Program-made: the position numbers and the translations under genes
Assembly: GCA_024278655.1 (NCBI GenBank)
Contig: JAJRSV010000286.1
Location: forward strand, 1 to 7,393
Origin: Bacteroidota bacterium
GTDB taxonomy: Bacteria; Bacteroidota; Ignavibacteria; Ignavibacteriales; Ignavibacteriaceae
Direction: 5' to 3'
DNA length: 7,393 nucleotides
Notes under the pieces: generated by a model
What the model saw: the letters and a program-made list of their open reading frames with translations, nothing else
What the model was told of the DNA's origin: nothing
Database searches by the model: none
In this document: piece by piece, positions 1 to 5,916 of the stretch
Layout of the letters: every line of letters starts with the position of its first letter
Position numbering within the stretch: position 1 is the first letter of the stretch

Positions 1-1429
1 AATTAGCATTTGTTAGTGCTGCCTGCAGAAATCTTTCCTCGCCGAATGTATTATAAGCATCGGTTAATCCTTTTAACATTAAAGCATTCCAGGATGTAAG
101 TATTTTATCATCGAGTCCCGGTTTAACACGCCTCTCTCTTGCCTTGAATAAAATCTGCTTTGCTTTATCAATTTTTTCATCGAGAGTTTTTTTGTCGAGT
201 TTATACTTCTTTAGAATTTCATCAACATCACCGGTGCGGTAAAGTATGTTTTTTCCGTGCTCCCAGTTTCCATCATCCGTTACGGAATAGTAATCACAGA
301 AAAGTTCTCCGTCGTCCTTCAGCAGATGAAGAATTTCCTTTTTATACCAGATATAAAACTCGCCTTCTTTTCCCTCGGAATCGGCATCGTACGAAGAATA
401 AAACCCGCCTGACTCATCTTTCATTTCCCTTAAAACAAAAACAATGGTTTGATAGACAATGTTTTTGTAATCCTCGTTACGGGTTACTTTATATGCGTTT
501 GAATAAAGACTAACTAACTGTCCGTTATCGTAAAGCATCTTTTCGAAATGAGGAACCAGCCAGATATCGTCGGTAGAGTAACGCGCAAACCCGCCGCCAA
601 TATGATCGTAAATACCACCTCTTGCCATATTATCCAAAAGCGCGGTAACGGCGTTCAGAGCTTTTTCATCATTTGTGTGATAGTTATACGCGAGAAAGAA
701 TTCGTAGATATTCGGAAGCGGAAACTTCGGCGCACCTGTAGTGCCTCCTTTATCAAAATCTATTCTGCTAATGGCATTATCGATTGCTCCTTCCAGATCT
801 TCCTTTGTAAACAGCGAGTCAACATCGCCGTAACCGGGAATTTGATGCTGCTTTAAAACATCAATAATTTTAGCGGCTTCTTCATCAAACAAATCCGGGT
901 TTTTTATATAAAGGTCCTTAAAGTGAGTAAGAACCCTCATCCACTCTTCCTTCGGGAAATACGTTCCGGCAAATACCGGGCGACCATCGGGCAGGGCAAT
1001 TATATTTAAAGGCCAGCCGCCCCTTCCCGTAAGCAGATACGCCGCTTCCATATAAACCTGGTCTATATCGGGACGCTCTTCGCGGTCAACTTTAATCGAA
1101 ACAAAATATTTATTCATAAGGTTTGCAACGGCAGTGTCTTCAAACGATTCCTTTTCCATTACGTGGCACCAATGGCAGGAAGAGTAACCGATGCTGATTA
1201 TCACCAGTTTGTTTTCTTCTTTGGCTTTGTTTAATGCCTCGTCGCCCCACGGATACCAGTCAACCGGATTGTGAGCATGCTGCTGAAGGTAAGGGCTCGA
1301 TTCGTTTATAAGTTTATTTGTGTACATATGATTTTCTTCTTTCTTGTTCTCTTGTGCTTTACAGTTTAATCCGCTTAGTACTGCCAAACTCAAAAAAGCG
1401 AATATAACCGTGCGATAAAATTTTTGCAT
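1..1429 (-). CDS. DUF255 thioredoxin-domain protein (YyaL/SSP411 type), exported form, 3' end outside the window
   Basis: The frame is open from ATG at 1429 to the left edge (476 codons) without a stop, so the gene is cut by the window. Family members usually have about 670-700 residues, so roughly the last third is missing. Residues 36-160 form the DUF255 thioredoxin-like domain: SSPYLQQHAHNPVDW at 44-58, the CHWC active-site motif at 85-88, REERPDID at 117-123 and GGWPL at 137-141. The rest resembles the alpha/alpha-barrel (six-hairpin glycosidase-like) part, with HFEKMLYDNGQ and DADSEGKEGEFY. No enzymatic activity is firmly established for the family. Unlike cytosolic members, which start near residue 35 (a Met is there, at 1327), this one has a hydrophobic N-terminus (FYRTVIFAFLSLAVLSGL) suggesting export. 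Cleavage after CKA (residue 25) is possible; Cys23 is not in a good lipobox. The gene follows the iron operon by 69 bases and may be read from it. Confidence 0.9.
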   Translation of the reverse strand, partial: MQKFYRTVIFAFLSLAVLSGLNCKAQENKKEENHMYTNKLINESSPYLQQHAHNPVDWYPWGDEALNKAKEENKLVIISIGYSSCHWCHVMEKESFEDTAVANLMNKYFVSIKVDREERPDIDQVYMEAAYLLTGRGGWPLNIIALPDGRPVFAGTYFPKEEWMRVLTHFKDLYIKNPDLFDEEAAKIIDVLKQHQIPGYGDVDSLFTKEDLEGAIDNAISRIDFDKGGTTGAPKFPLPNIYEFFLAYNYHTNDEKALNAVTALLDNMARGGIYDHIGGGFARYSTDDIWLVPHFEKMLYDNGQLVSLYSNAYKVTRNEDYKNIVYQTIVFVLREMKDESGGFYSSYDADSEGKEGEFYIWYKKEILHLLKDDGELFCDYYSVTDDGNWEHGKNILYRTGDVDEILKKYKLDKKTLDEKIDKAKQILFKARERRVKPGLDDKILTSWNALMLKGLTDAYNTFGEERFLQAALTNAN

Positions 1430-1498
1430 AACATAGTCCGGATAAAATAATTTACGTGTTATAACTTGGTTATTAAAGATAAGTTTTGTTTGGCGAAA

Positions 1499-2935
1499 TC
1501 AAAAGCCGGCAATTAGTCTCCAAATCTGAGCCACAAAAAATGTTACAGTAAAGCCCAATGCCAGCGGCAGCAGTGCCGATACAACAGTCCACTTTACACT
1601 TCTTGTTTCCTTGAAAATCGTAAGCAGGGTTGTAGAACAGGGATTGTGCAGCAAGCTGAAAATCATCAGGTTCACACCGGTTAACAAAGTCCATCCCCCG
1701 GCTTTAAGAATTTCGGCGGTAACCTCGGTGGAGTTTGCCTCGAACATCACGCCTGTACCGTGTCCGAAATCGGTGAGACCGGTAACTAAAACGGTAAGCA
1801 TTAAGATTGTCGGAATCACAATCTCGTTAGCGGGTATGGCAATGATGTATGCGAGAAGTATTACACCGTTCAATCCCAATAAGATTGCAAAGGGGTCCGA
1901 CCAATTAATAAATACCGAAGCGATGCTTTCTCCCCCTATGTTTACGTTGGCAACAAGCCAGATAACCAATCCTGCCGGAAACGCAAACACAACCGCACGC
2001 CATAAAACTATAAGCGTTCTGTCAATCAGCGAAGTGTAAAGTGTTTGAAGAATTCTGGGTGGACGGTAGGGAGGAAGTTCGAGACTGAATGCAGATGCTT
2101 CGCCCTTCAAAACCGTTTTTGATAATGTCCACGAAACAATTAAACTCAACACTACTCCCAGCACCGCAATACCAACAACAGCGGCTGCCGAAACTATACC
2201 CGCCAGATATGCGGGAACCGCCCCGCCTATAAAAATAGTGGCAATTAAAATTTGAGTGGGCCATCTTCCGTTACAAAGAGAAAAGTTGTTTGTGATGATT
2301 GCAATTAATCTTTCGCGCGGACTATCGATTACGCGCGAAGCTATTACACCTGCGGCGTTGCACCCGAATCCCATTGCCATTGTTAATGCCTGTTTACCAT
2401 GGGCACCGGCTTTTTTGTAAAGGTTATCCATATTGAAAGCCACTCTCGGCAAATATCCAAAATCTTCCAACAGCGTGAAGAGCGGAAAGAAAATTGCCAT
2501 CGGCGGAAGCATTACCGCGATAACCCAAGCCATCGAAAGATAACCGCCGTCAATTAATAATCCGCTTAACCATCCGGGAAATCCGATCGACAAAGAAAAA
2601 CTTTTCAGCACGGGATGAAATTCATCAATTAAAATCGATGCGAGAAACGAAGAAGGATAATTGGCGCCGACTACCGTAAGCCAGAAAACCACGGCAAGCA
2701 CAACGAACATTATCGGAAAACCGAACACCGGACTGGTAAGTATTTTGTCCAGCTTTTTATCGAAACTGAATACGGCTTCCTTATCCGGCGTAGAGACAGA
2801 ACGTGCCGCTATTGTAGCAGCATTTTCATAAATCGATTCCATCAGTTTGTCATGAAAATCAACGCCGATTTCCCAACGCAGGTTGTTGGCTAATTCAAGT
2901 ATCTCTTCCCTTCCGTTTGAACCTTTATTATCCAT
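1499..2935 (-). CDS. feoB: FeoB membrane permease subunit (split FeoB, C-terminal half)
   Basis: This 478-residue protein corresponds to the transmembrane half of the ferrous iron transporter FeoB and lacks the G domain, which is encoded by the next gene upstream. Residues 1-60 match the linker that precedes the first membrane helix in full-length FeoB. About eight to nine hydrophobic segments follow from residue 70, arranged as two nucleoside-recognition 'Gate' repeats. Family signatures are intact: LEDFGYLPRVAF (156-167), GFGCNAAG with Cys192 (189-196), CNGRWP with Cys221 (221-226), ELPPYRPP (286-293) and HNPCSTT with Cys433 (430-436). These cysteines are the usual candidates for the iron path. 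The protein ends just after the last helix, without the cytosolic Cys-containing tail of some FeoBs. With the 274-residue partner the total is 752 residues, the normal FeoB length. Its ATG overlaps the partner's stop (TAATG), so the two are almost certainly made together and assemble in the inner membrane. Confidence 0.95.
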   Translation of the reverse strand: MDNKGSNGREEILELANNLRWEIGVDFHDKLMESIYENAATIAARSVSTPDKEAVFSFDKKLDKILTSPVFGFPIMFVVLAVVFWLTVVGANYPSSFLASILIDEFHPVLKSFSLSIGFPGWLSGLLIDGGYLSMAWVIAVMLPPMAIFFPLFTLLEDFGYLPRVAFNMDNLYKKAGAHGKQALTMAMGFGCNAAGVIASRVIDSPRERLIAIITNNFSLCNGRWPTQILIATIFIGGAVPAYLAGIVSAAAVVGIAVLGVVLSLIVSWTLSKTVLKGEASAFSLELPPYRPPRILQTLYTSLIDRTLIVLWRAVVFAFPAGLVIWLVANVNIGGESIASVFINWSDPFAILLGLNGVILLAYIIAIPANEIVIPTILMLTVLVTGLTDFGHGTGVMFEANSTEVTAEILKAGGWTLLTGVNLMIFSLLHNPCSTTLLTIFKETRSVKWTVVSALLPLALGFTVTFFVAQIWRLIAGF

Positions 2936-2950
2936 TATGCAGTTAACTCC
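2933..2950 (-). promoter_or_regulatory. TAATG stop-start overlap with upstream GGAG, translational coupling of the two FeoB halves
   Basis: On the minus strand the stop TAA of the G-protein gene (2937-2935) shares its last A with the ATG of the permease gene (2935-2933). A GGAG at 2950-2947 lies 11 bases before the ATG, a little far but usable as a ribosome-binding site. Re-initiation by the terminating ribosome would give near equal amounts of the two subunits. The permease frame is -1 relative to the G-protein frame, but I see no slippery heptamer before the stop (the codons are GAG TTA ACT GCA TAA), so re-initiation is more likely than programmed frameshifting. Confidence 0.7.
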
Positions 2951-3759
2951 GTTTCCAACGACTGTCCATCAATTTCATGTTTTATTTCTTTGATTGTTCC
3001 GAGATCACCCGACTTCACCGCATCAATAATACTCTGATCACCTTCGAGTAGCCGAAGAGCAATCCATCTTACATTAGTTACCTGTGGATAAACTTCACTT
3101 ATTTTTTTTGAAAGAGTTTCTATCGCATAATTCAGTTCTTTTATTTTTGTTTTGATTCTGTACGGCTTACAAACGTACTTACCGGAAGCAACTTCGTAAA
3201 TTGCATTCGAGAGTTTATCCATTCCCGTCTTTAGTCTTGCTGCAGTCGGAATAACCGGAATACCCAAATCTTTTGAAAGCTGCCGCTCATCAACTTTTAT
3301 TTTATGTCTTTCCGCTTCATCGATTAAATTAAGACAAAGCACCGCCCTGTCTGTTATTTCGAGAACCTGTAATACAAGATTAAGATTCCGCTCGAGTCGC
3401 GTTGCATCCACAACTATAACCGTAACATCGGGCTGACCGAAAAGAATAAAATCGCGGGCAACCTCCTCGTCGGTACTTGTTGATAACAGCGAATATGTTC
3501 CGGGCAGATCAACTAATTTGAATTTGAAACCGTTGTATTCGAAACCGCCCTCGGCACGTGTAACCGTTTTGCCGGGCCAGTTGCCTGTGTGCTGCTTCAG
3601 TCCGGTAAGATTGTTGAACACCGTGCTTTTACCGGTGTTGGGATTACCAGCAAGGGCAACAACAAAATCGAAATCGTTCATGTTTATGCCCAGCTTCTTT
3701 AAGTTGCCGAGATTATGAACCGGACATGTTTCACAATTATCTTTCATCATTACATTCAT
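2935..3759 (-). CDS. feoB: FeoB G-protein subunit (split FeoB, N-terminal GTPase and helical domain)
   Basis: This 274-residue protein is the cytosolic half of FeoB. All GTPase motifs are present: G1 GNPNTGKST (38-46), G2 Thr65 in NWPGKTV, G3 DLPG (84-87), G4 NLID (144-147) and a G5-like PTAA (171-174). The helical GDI-like domain follows to about residue 260, with the family motif WIALRLLEGD (232-241). The chain stops exactly where full-length FeoB enters its membrane domain. Before the G domain there is an extension of about 33 residues containing CETC (Cys9, Cys12); a shorter start at Met27 would remove it. The ATG at 3759 lies 5 bases after the preceding gene's stop and has only a purine-rich GAAGAA upstream. 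The protein has no membrane segment of its own, so it should dock onto the separate permease. GTP binding would drive or gate Fe2+ uptake, as in the family. Confidence 0.95.
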   Translation of the reverse strand: MNVMMKDNCETCPVHNLGNLKKLGINMNDFDFVVALAGNPNTGKSTVFNNLTGLKQHTGNWPGKTVTRAEGGFEYNGFKFKLVDLPGTYSLLSTSTDEEVARDFILFGQPDVTVIVVDATRLERNLNLVLQVLEITDRAVLCLNLIDEAERHKIKVDERQLSKDLGIPVIPTAARLKTGMDKLSNAIYEVASGKYVCKPYRIKTKIKELNYAIETLSKKISEVYPQVTNVRWIALRLLEGDQSIIDAVKSGDLGTIKEIKHEIDGQSLETELTA

Positions 3760-3764
3760 AATTT

Positions 3765-4784
3765 TTATTCTTCACTTTCGATATAAATATTTTCTGCCTG
3801 ACTCTTCCTTAACGCAATGGTTGCGCCTTTTATTCTGTAAGCTATAGGGTCGCCGCCGATGCTTTCAAGTTCAACTTCTATTTCGGTTCCCGGAACCACA
3901 CCGAGGTCCATCAGCCGTCTGCGCTGCTGCCCCCTGCATCTTCTCGATATTCCCAGTACTTTACCTTTTTCACCCGGCTTGAGAGAGGAGAGTTTTTTAA
4001 ACGTTCCTTCAATCTTTCTTTCATCTTTTATAGGTGCAACGGTAATGTTTTTCGCAAACAAAGGTGCGAGTACTACTTCTTCGCCGTTGGCTAAAAACTT
4101 TATCCGCTCTTTTGTCGATTCGATTAACTGCACCTGCATACCGGGATACAATCCTTCGGCAACAAGCTGGCTGTAGATGTAATGCGGTTCATCTTCGATG
4201 TGAATGATTTTAGCGAACTCTCCTATTTTCATCGAGTCGAGAGACTTGCCTTTTTTGCCGGGCAGGTCTCCTTTTGCGGTAGGAATGGGATCGCCGTGCG
4301 GATCGAAAACCGGGTTGCCGATTTGTGCGGCAAGTTTATCGGCTTCCGCCAAAGTCATCTGATGTTCAATCTCTTCCGCCGAGTGATGCCAGTCTTCTTC
4401 CCCGATGCTTGTTTCGTCTGCAAGATATTTTTCCCACAAACGGTGTATACGAATTACCTTAAGCGCATAAGCCCTTCCGTCGGGAGTTAATGATAAACCG
4501 TTTTCGTTCGATACGACGAGTCCCAGCTCCTCGAGCTTAGCTGCAACCTTTGCAGCTTCATCAGCCGAGATTGAAAGACTGCCGGCAATGCTGTTAAGCG
4601 TACAATTTATCCCGTTATATTCACAGTTGTAAAGATGCTTCAGCGAATCTTCGATGAGCACGCGGTAAGTGTTTGCTTTGTTCTTTTTGAACCTTGCTAC
4701 CAATCCTTTGCCGGGATAAAAGATAATCACCAGCAGCAGTATTACTGAGAATCCTATTATTAAAGATGTTAACGGATCAATCAT
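3765..4784 (-). CDS. Membrane-anchored DtxR-like metal sensor fused to a C-terminal FeoA domain
   Basis: Domains in order (339 residues): one hydrophobic helix at about 5-23, followed by a basic stretch (ARFKKNK) that predicts a cytosolic C-terminus; a DtxR-type winged helix (about 38-103); the DtxR metal-binding and dimerisation domain (105-168, with DPHGDPIP at 161-168); an SH3-like domain (182-251); and a second SH3-like domain (264-336) that is a canonical FeoA, with RRRLMDLGVVPGTEIEV and DPIAYRIKG. Aligned to the upstream regulator, the likely metal ligands are kept: Asp46, His114, Glu118, His133, Glu137, Glu140, His141. The recognition helix (SADEAAKVAAKLEELG) and the short wing (SNENG) have lost the polar and basic residues of the neighbour, so DNA binding is doubtful. 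FeoA normally binds FeoB; no separate feoA is present here, so this fusion probably takes its place and brings metal sensing to the transporter. The start lies 20 bases after the dtxR stop, with an A-rich leader and no Shine-Dalgarno. Confidence 0.88.
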   Translation of the reverse strand: MIDPLTSLIIGFSVILLLVIIFYPGKGLVARFKKNKANTYRVLIEDSLKHLYNCEYNGINCTLNSIAGSLSISADEAAKVAAKLEELGLVVSNENGLSLTPDGRAYALKVIRIHRLWEKYLADETSIGEEDWHHSAEEIEHQMTLAEADKLAAQIGNPVFDPHGDPIPTAKGDLPGKKGKSLDSMKIGEFAKIIHIEDEPHYIYSQLVAEGLYPGMQVQLIESTKERIKFLANGEEVVLAPLFAKNITVAPIKDERKIEGTFKKLSSLKPGEKGKVLGISRRCRGQQRRRLMDLGVVPGTEIEVELESIGGDPIAYRIKGATIALRKSQAENIYIESEE

Positions 4785-4804
4785 ATTTTCTTTGCTTTTT
4801 CATA

Positions 4805-5461
4805 TTAAACTTTTACCACAAATACGTTAGCCGCAATTTTACTGCTTATATTAATTTCTGAGTTATCAACTTCAATAAGCATGGATTTATCAAAATCCAG
4901 TACATCCTTTACAAGAATTTTCTTCTTCAATTCGATTCCGATTTTCGACAGGTAGGAAAGCAGTCCTTTCTCAAAATCATTTACTCTTACAACTTCAACC
5001 GGTTCGCCTTTCCGAATCTGATTAAGAGAATAACACTCGCGCTGTTTCGGCAGGGTACCGTTCTTGTCCGGAATCGGGTCGCCATGCGGATCGAACTCCG
5101 GATAATCGAGCATCTCTTCGAGCCGGTTTATTAATTCCTCGGAAGAAGAGTGCTCGAGGTTTTCAGCTTCGTCGTGTACTTTATCCCATGGCATTCCCAC
5201 AACCTGATGCAAAAACATTTCCCATATCCTGTGCCGTCTTACCATACTACGAGCATACGTTTCGCCCTTTTCAGTAAGCTTGATGCCCCGGTAGCGTTTA
5301 TAATCAACAAAGCCGTCCTTCGAAAGCTTTTTAACCATATCGGTAACGGCGGCGTTTGAAATATCTAACTTTTCCGCCAACTGCGTGGTTTTAATCCCGC
5401 CCTCCTCGTTCCTGTGGCGGTAAATAGTGCTTAAATAGTCTTCTTTTGAAATGTTTTTCAT
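4805..5461 (-). CDS. Soluble DtxR/MntR-family metal-dependent transcriptional repressor
   Basis: I place the start at the ATG at 5461 (218 residues, MKNISKEDYL). The frame is open to an ATG at 5482, but that codon lies inside the operator palindrome and upstream of the predicted transcription start, and family alignment begins at SKEDYL. Domains are a winged helix (about 5-66, recognition helix SNAAVTDMVKKLSKDG, wing DYKRYRG), a metal-binding dimerisation domain (70-131, with DPHGDPIP) and a C-terminal SH3/FeoA-like domain (145-218). Likely metal ligands are Asp8, His77, Glu81, His96, Glu100, Glu103 and His104. Asp and Glu stand where DtxR/IdeR have Met10 and Cys102, which resembles MntR, so the metal could be Fe2+ or Mn2+. 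MntR Glu11 is Ser here. As first gene of the feo operon it probably represses it, and itself, when metal is plentiful. Confidence 0.93.
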   Translation of the reverse strand: MKNISKEDYLSTIYRHRNEEGGIKTTQLAEKLDISNAAVTDMVKKLSKDGFVDYKRYRGIKLTEKGETYARSMVRRHRIWEMFLHQVVGMPWDKVHDEAENLEHSSSEELINRLEEMLDYPEFDPHGDPIPDKNGTLPKQRECYSLNQIRKGEPVEVVRVNDFEKGLLSYLSKIGIELKKKILVKDVLDFDKSMLIEVDNSEINISSKIAANVFVVKV

Positions 5462-5471
5462 AACAATAAGA

Positions 5472-5500
5472 AATTTAAGCAAGCTTAACTTTTAAGTCAA
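5472..5500 (-). promoter_or_regulatory. Predicted promoter of the dtxR-feo operon
   Basis: On the minus strand TTGACT (5500-5495) is followed after 17 bases by TAAATT (5477-5472), a good sigma-70-like pair. The same stretch also reads TTG, 20 bases, TAAATTTC, close to the Bacteroidota -33/-7 pattern TTTG...TAnnTTTG. Transcription would begin near 5465, only a few bases before the ATG at 5461, so the message may be almost leaderless. The palindrome at 5475-5488 lies across the spacer and -10 region. Confidence 0.6.
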
Positions 5501-5527
5501 GTGCATTTAAGTTATGCGTGTTTTAAG
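5474..5527. repeat. Four TTTAAG motifs spaced 15-17 bases apart upstream of dtxR
   Basis: TTTAAG occurs at 5474-5479, 5491-5496, 5506-5511 and 5522-5527 (start-to-start 17, 15 and 16 bases), the second and third extended to TTTAAGT. The first copy contributes an arm of the operator palindrome. Even spacing suggests half-sites for cooperative repressor binding, but the motif is AT-rich and partly expected by chance. Confidence 0.4.
5475..5488. promoter_or_regulatory. Candidate DtxR-family operator palindrome TTAAGC-AA-GCTTAA
   Basis: Two perfect 6-base arms flank a 2-base spacer, and outside one mismatch pair the symmetry continues (AAA at 5471-5473 against TTT at 5490-5492). The layout TTAnGCnnGCnTAA resembles the known DtxR/IdeR operator core TTAGGCTAGCCTAA. 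It overlaps the spacer and -10 of the operon promoter, where a bound repressor would block RNA polymerase. The obvious ligand is the DtxR-family protein encoded immediately downstream. Confidence 0.65.
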
Positions 5528-5737
5528 ACACCGGATTTAGACCGGCAGATATACGATTAAAATATTTCGGCGAAAGATTCATTTCATAAAGTATTATCAC
5601 ATCTTTTCTAATGAAGAAAACCGGGATTCAGTATGCTTTTAAAGACCAAAAAGTGTTGCTGAAATGGTTGTAAGTTATTTTTTGATATATGGTTGCGGGG
5701 GTAATCATCAAATAAAAAGACACGGTGTTTGGGGAGT

Positions 5738-5760
5738 TCTGCCTGCACGAAAGCAGGAGA
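5738..5760. repeat. Small GC-rich hairpin with a bulged G
   Basis: TCT(G)CCTGC pairs with GCAGGAGA around the loop ACGAAA, eight base pairs with one unpaired G at 5741. No T-tract follows directly on either strand, so it is not a standard terminator. It could be a REP-like palindromic unit, part of an untranslated RNA, or chance. Confidence 0.35.
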
Positions 5761-5860
5761 TGAATAAAGAATTCGCGCATTAGCGGCAATTTTAAAATTA
5801 AATAAAAATAAGTTGGTCATGAATGAAGTAATGGAAGCGGTATATTCCGGTTCTGTTTTT

Positions 5861-5874
5861 CTAAGCTTGCATAA
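5861..5874. promoter_or_regulatory. Second possible DtxR-family box CTAAGCTTGCATAA
   Basis: This sequence matches 12 of 14 bases of the dtxR-promoter palindrome read on the other strand (TTAAGCTTGCTTAA). A TATCAT hexamer (5 of 6 to a -10) lies at 5881-5876 on the minus strand and would start transcription inside the box, but it has no good -35. Any transcript would run through the non-coding region towards dtxR. Confidence 0.35.
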
Positions 5875-5916
5875 GATGATACTTGCAACTACAACTATAA
5901 ATTATAATTTTGTTAT

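Larger units (their letters stand above)
5528..5916. other. Non-coding region between the thioredoxin-like gene and the dtxR promoter
   Basis: About 390 bases without a convincing gene. A minus-strand frame of 70 codons (5608-5820) lacks a ribosome-binding site, domain signature and coding-like composition. The region holds a short hairpin (5738-5760), a near copy of the dtxR operator (5861-5874) and a perfect AT-only palindrome AAATTATAATTT (5899-5910) just past the end of the thioredoxin-like gene. I find no hairpin followed by a T-run on the minus strand that would be a clear terminator for the upstream pair, and no tRNA or recognisable structured RNA. Confidence 0.5.

Noticed and set aside
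1461..1473. Inverted repeat ATAAC-TTG-GTTAT between the permease gene and the DUF255 gene
   Set aside because: Only 5 AT-rich base pairs and no T-run after it, so not a terminator. An overlapping TATAAC resembles a -10 but has no acceptable -35, so I do not call a promoter.
1611..2039. Plus-strand open frame of 142 codons opposite the permease gene
   Set aside because: It is fully antisense to well-conserved FeoB membrane sequence and has no recognisable domain.
2935..2960. Programmed -1 frameshift producing a full-length FeoB
   Set aside because: The permease frame is indeed -1 to the G-protein frame, but no slippery heptamer precedes the stop, and a TAATG re-initiation site explains the arrangement more simply.
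5608..5820. Minus-strand frame of 70 codons downstream of the 5861-5874 box
   Set aside because: No ribosome-binding site, no signal or domain, and an erratic composition rich in Phe, Asn, His, Gln and Pro unlike the neighbouring genes. It looks like a chance open frame across the hairpin region.
5899..5910. Perfect palindrome AAATTATAATTT after the thioredoxin-like gene
   Set aside because: Composed only of A and T in an AT-rich spacer; too weak for a terminator stem and without resemblance to the operator.
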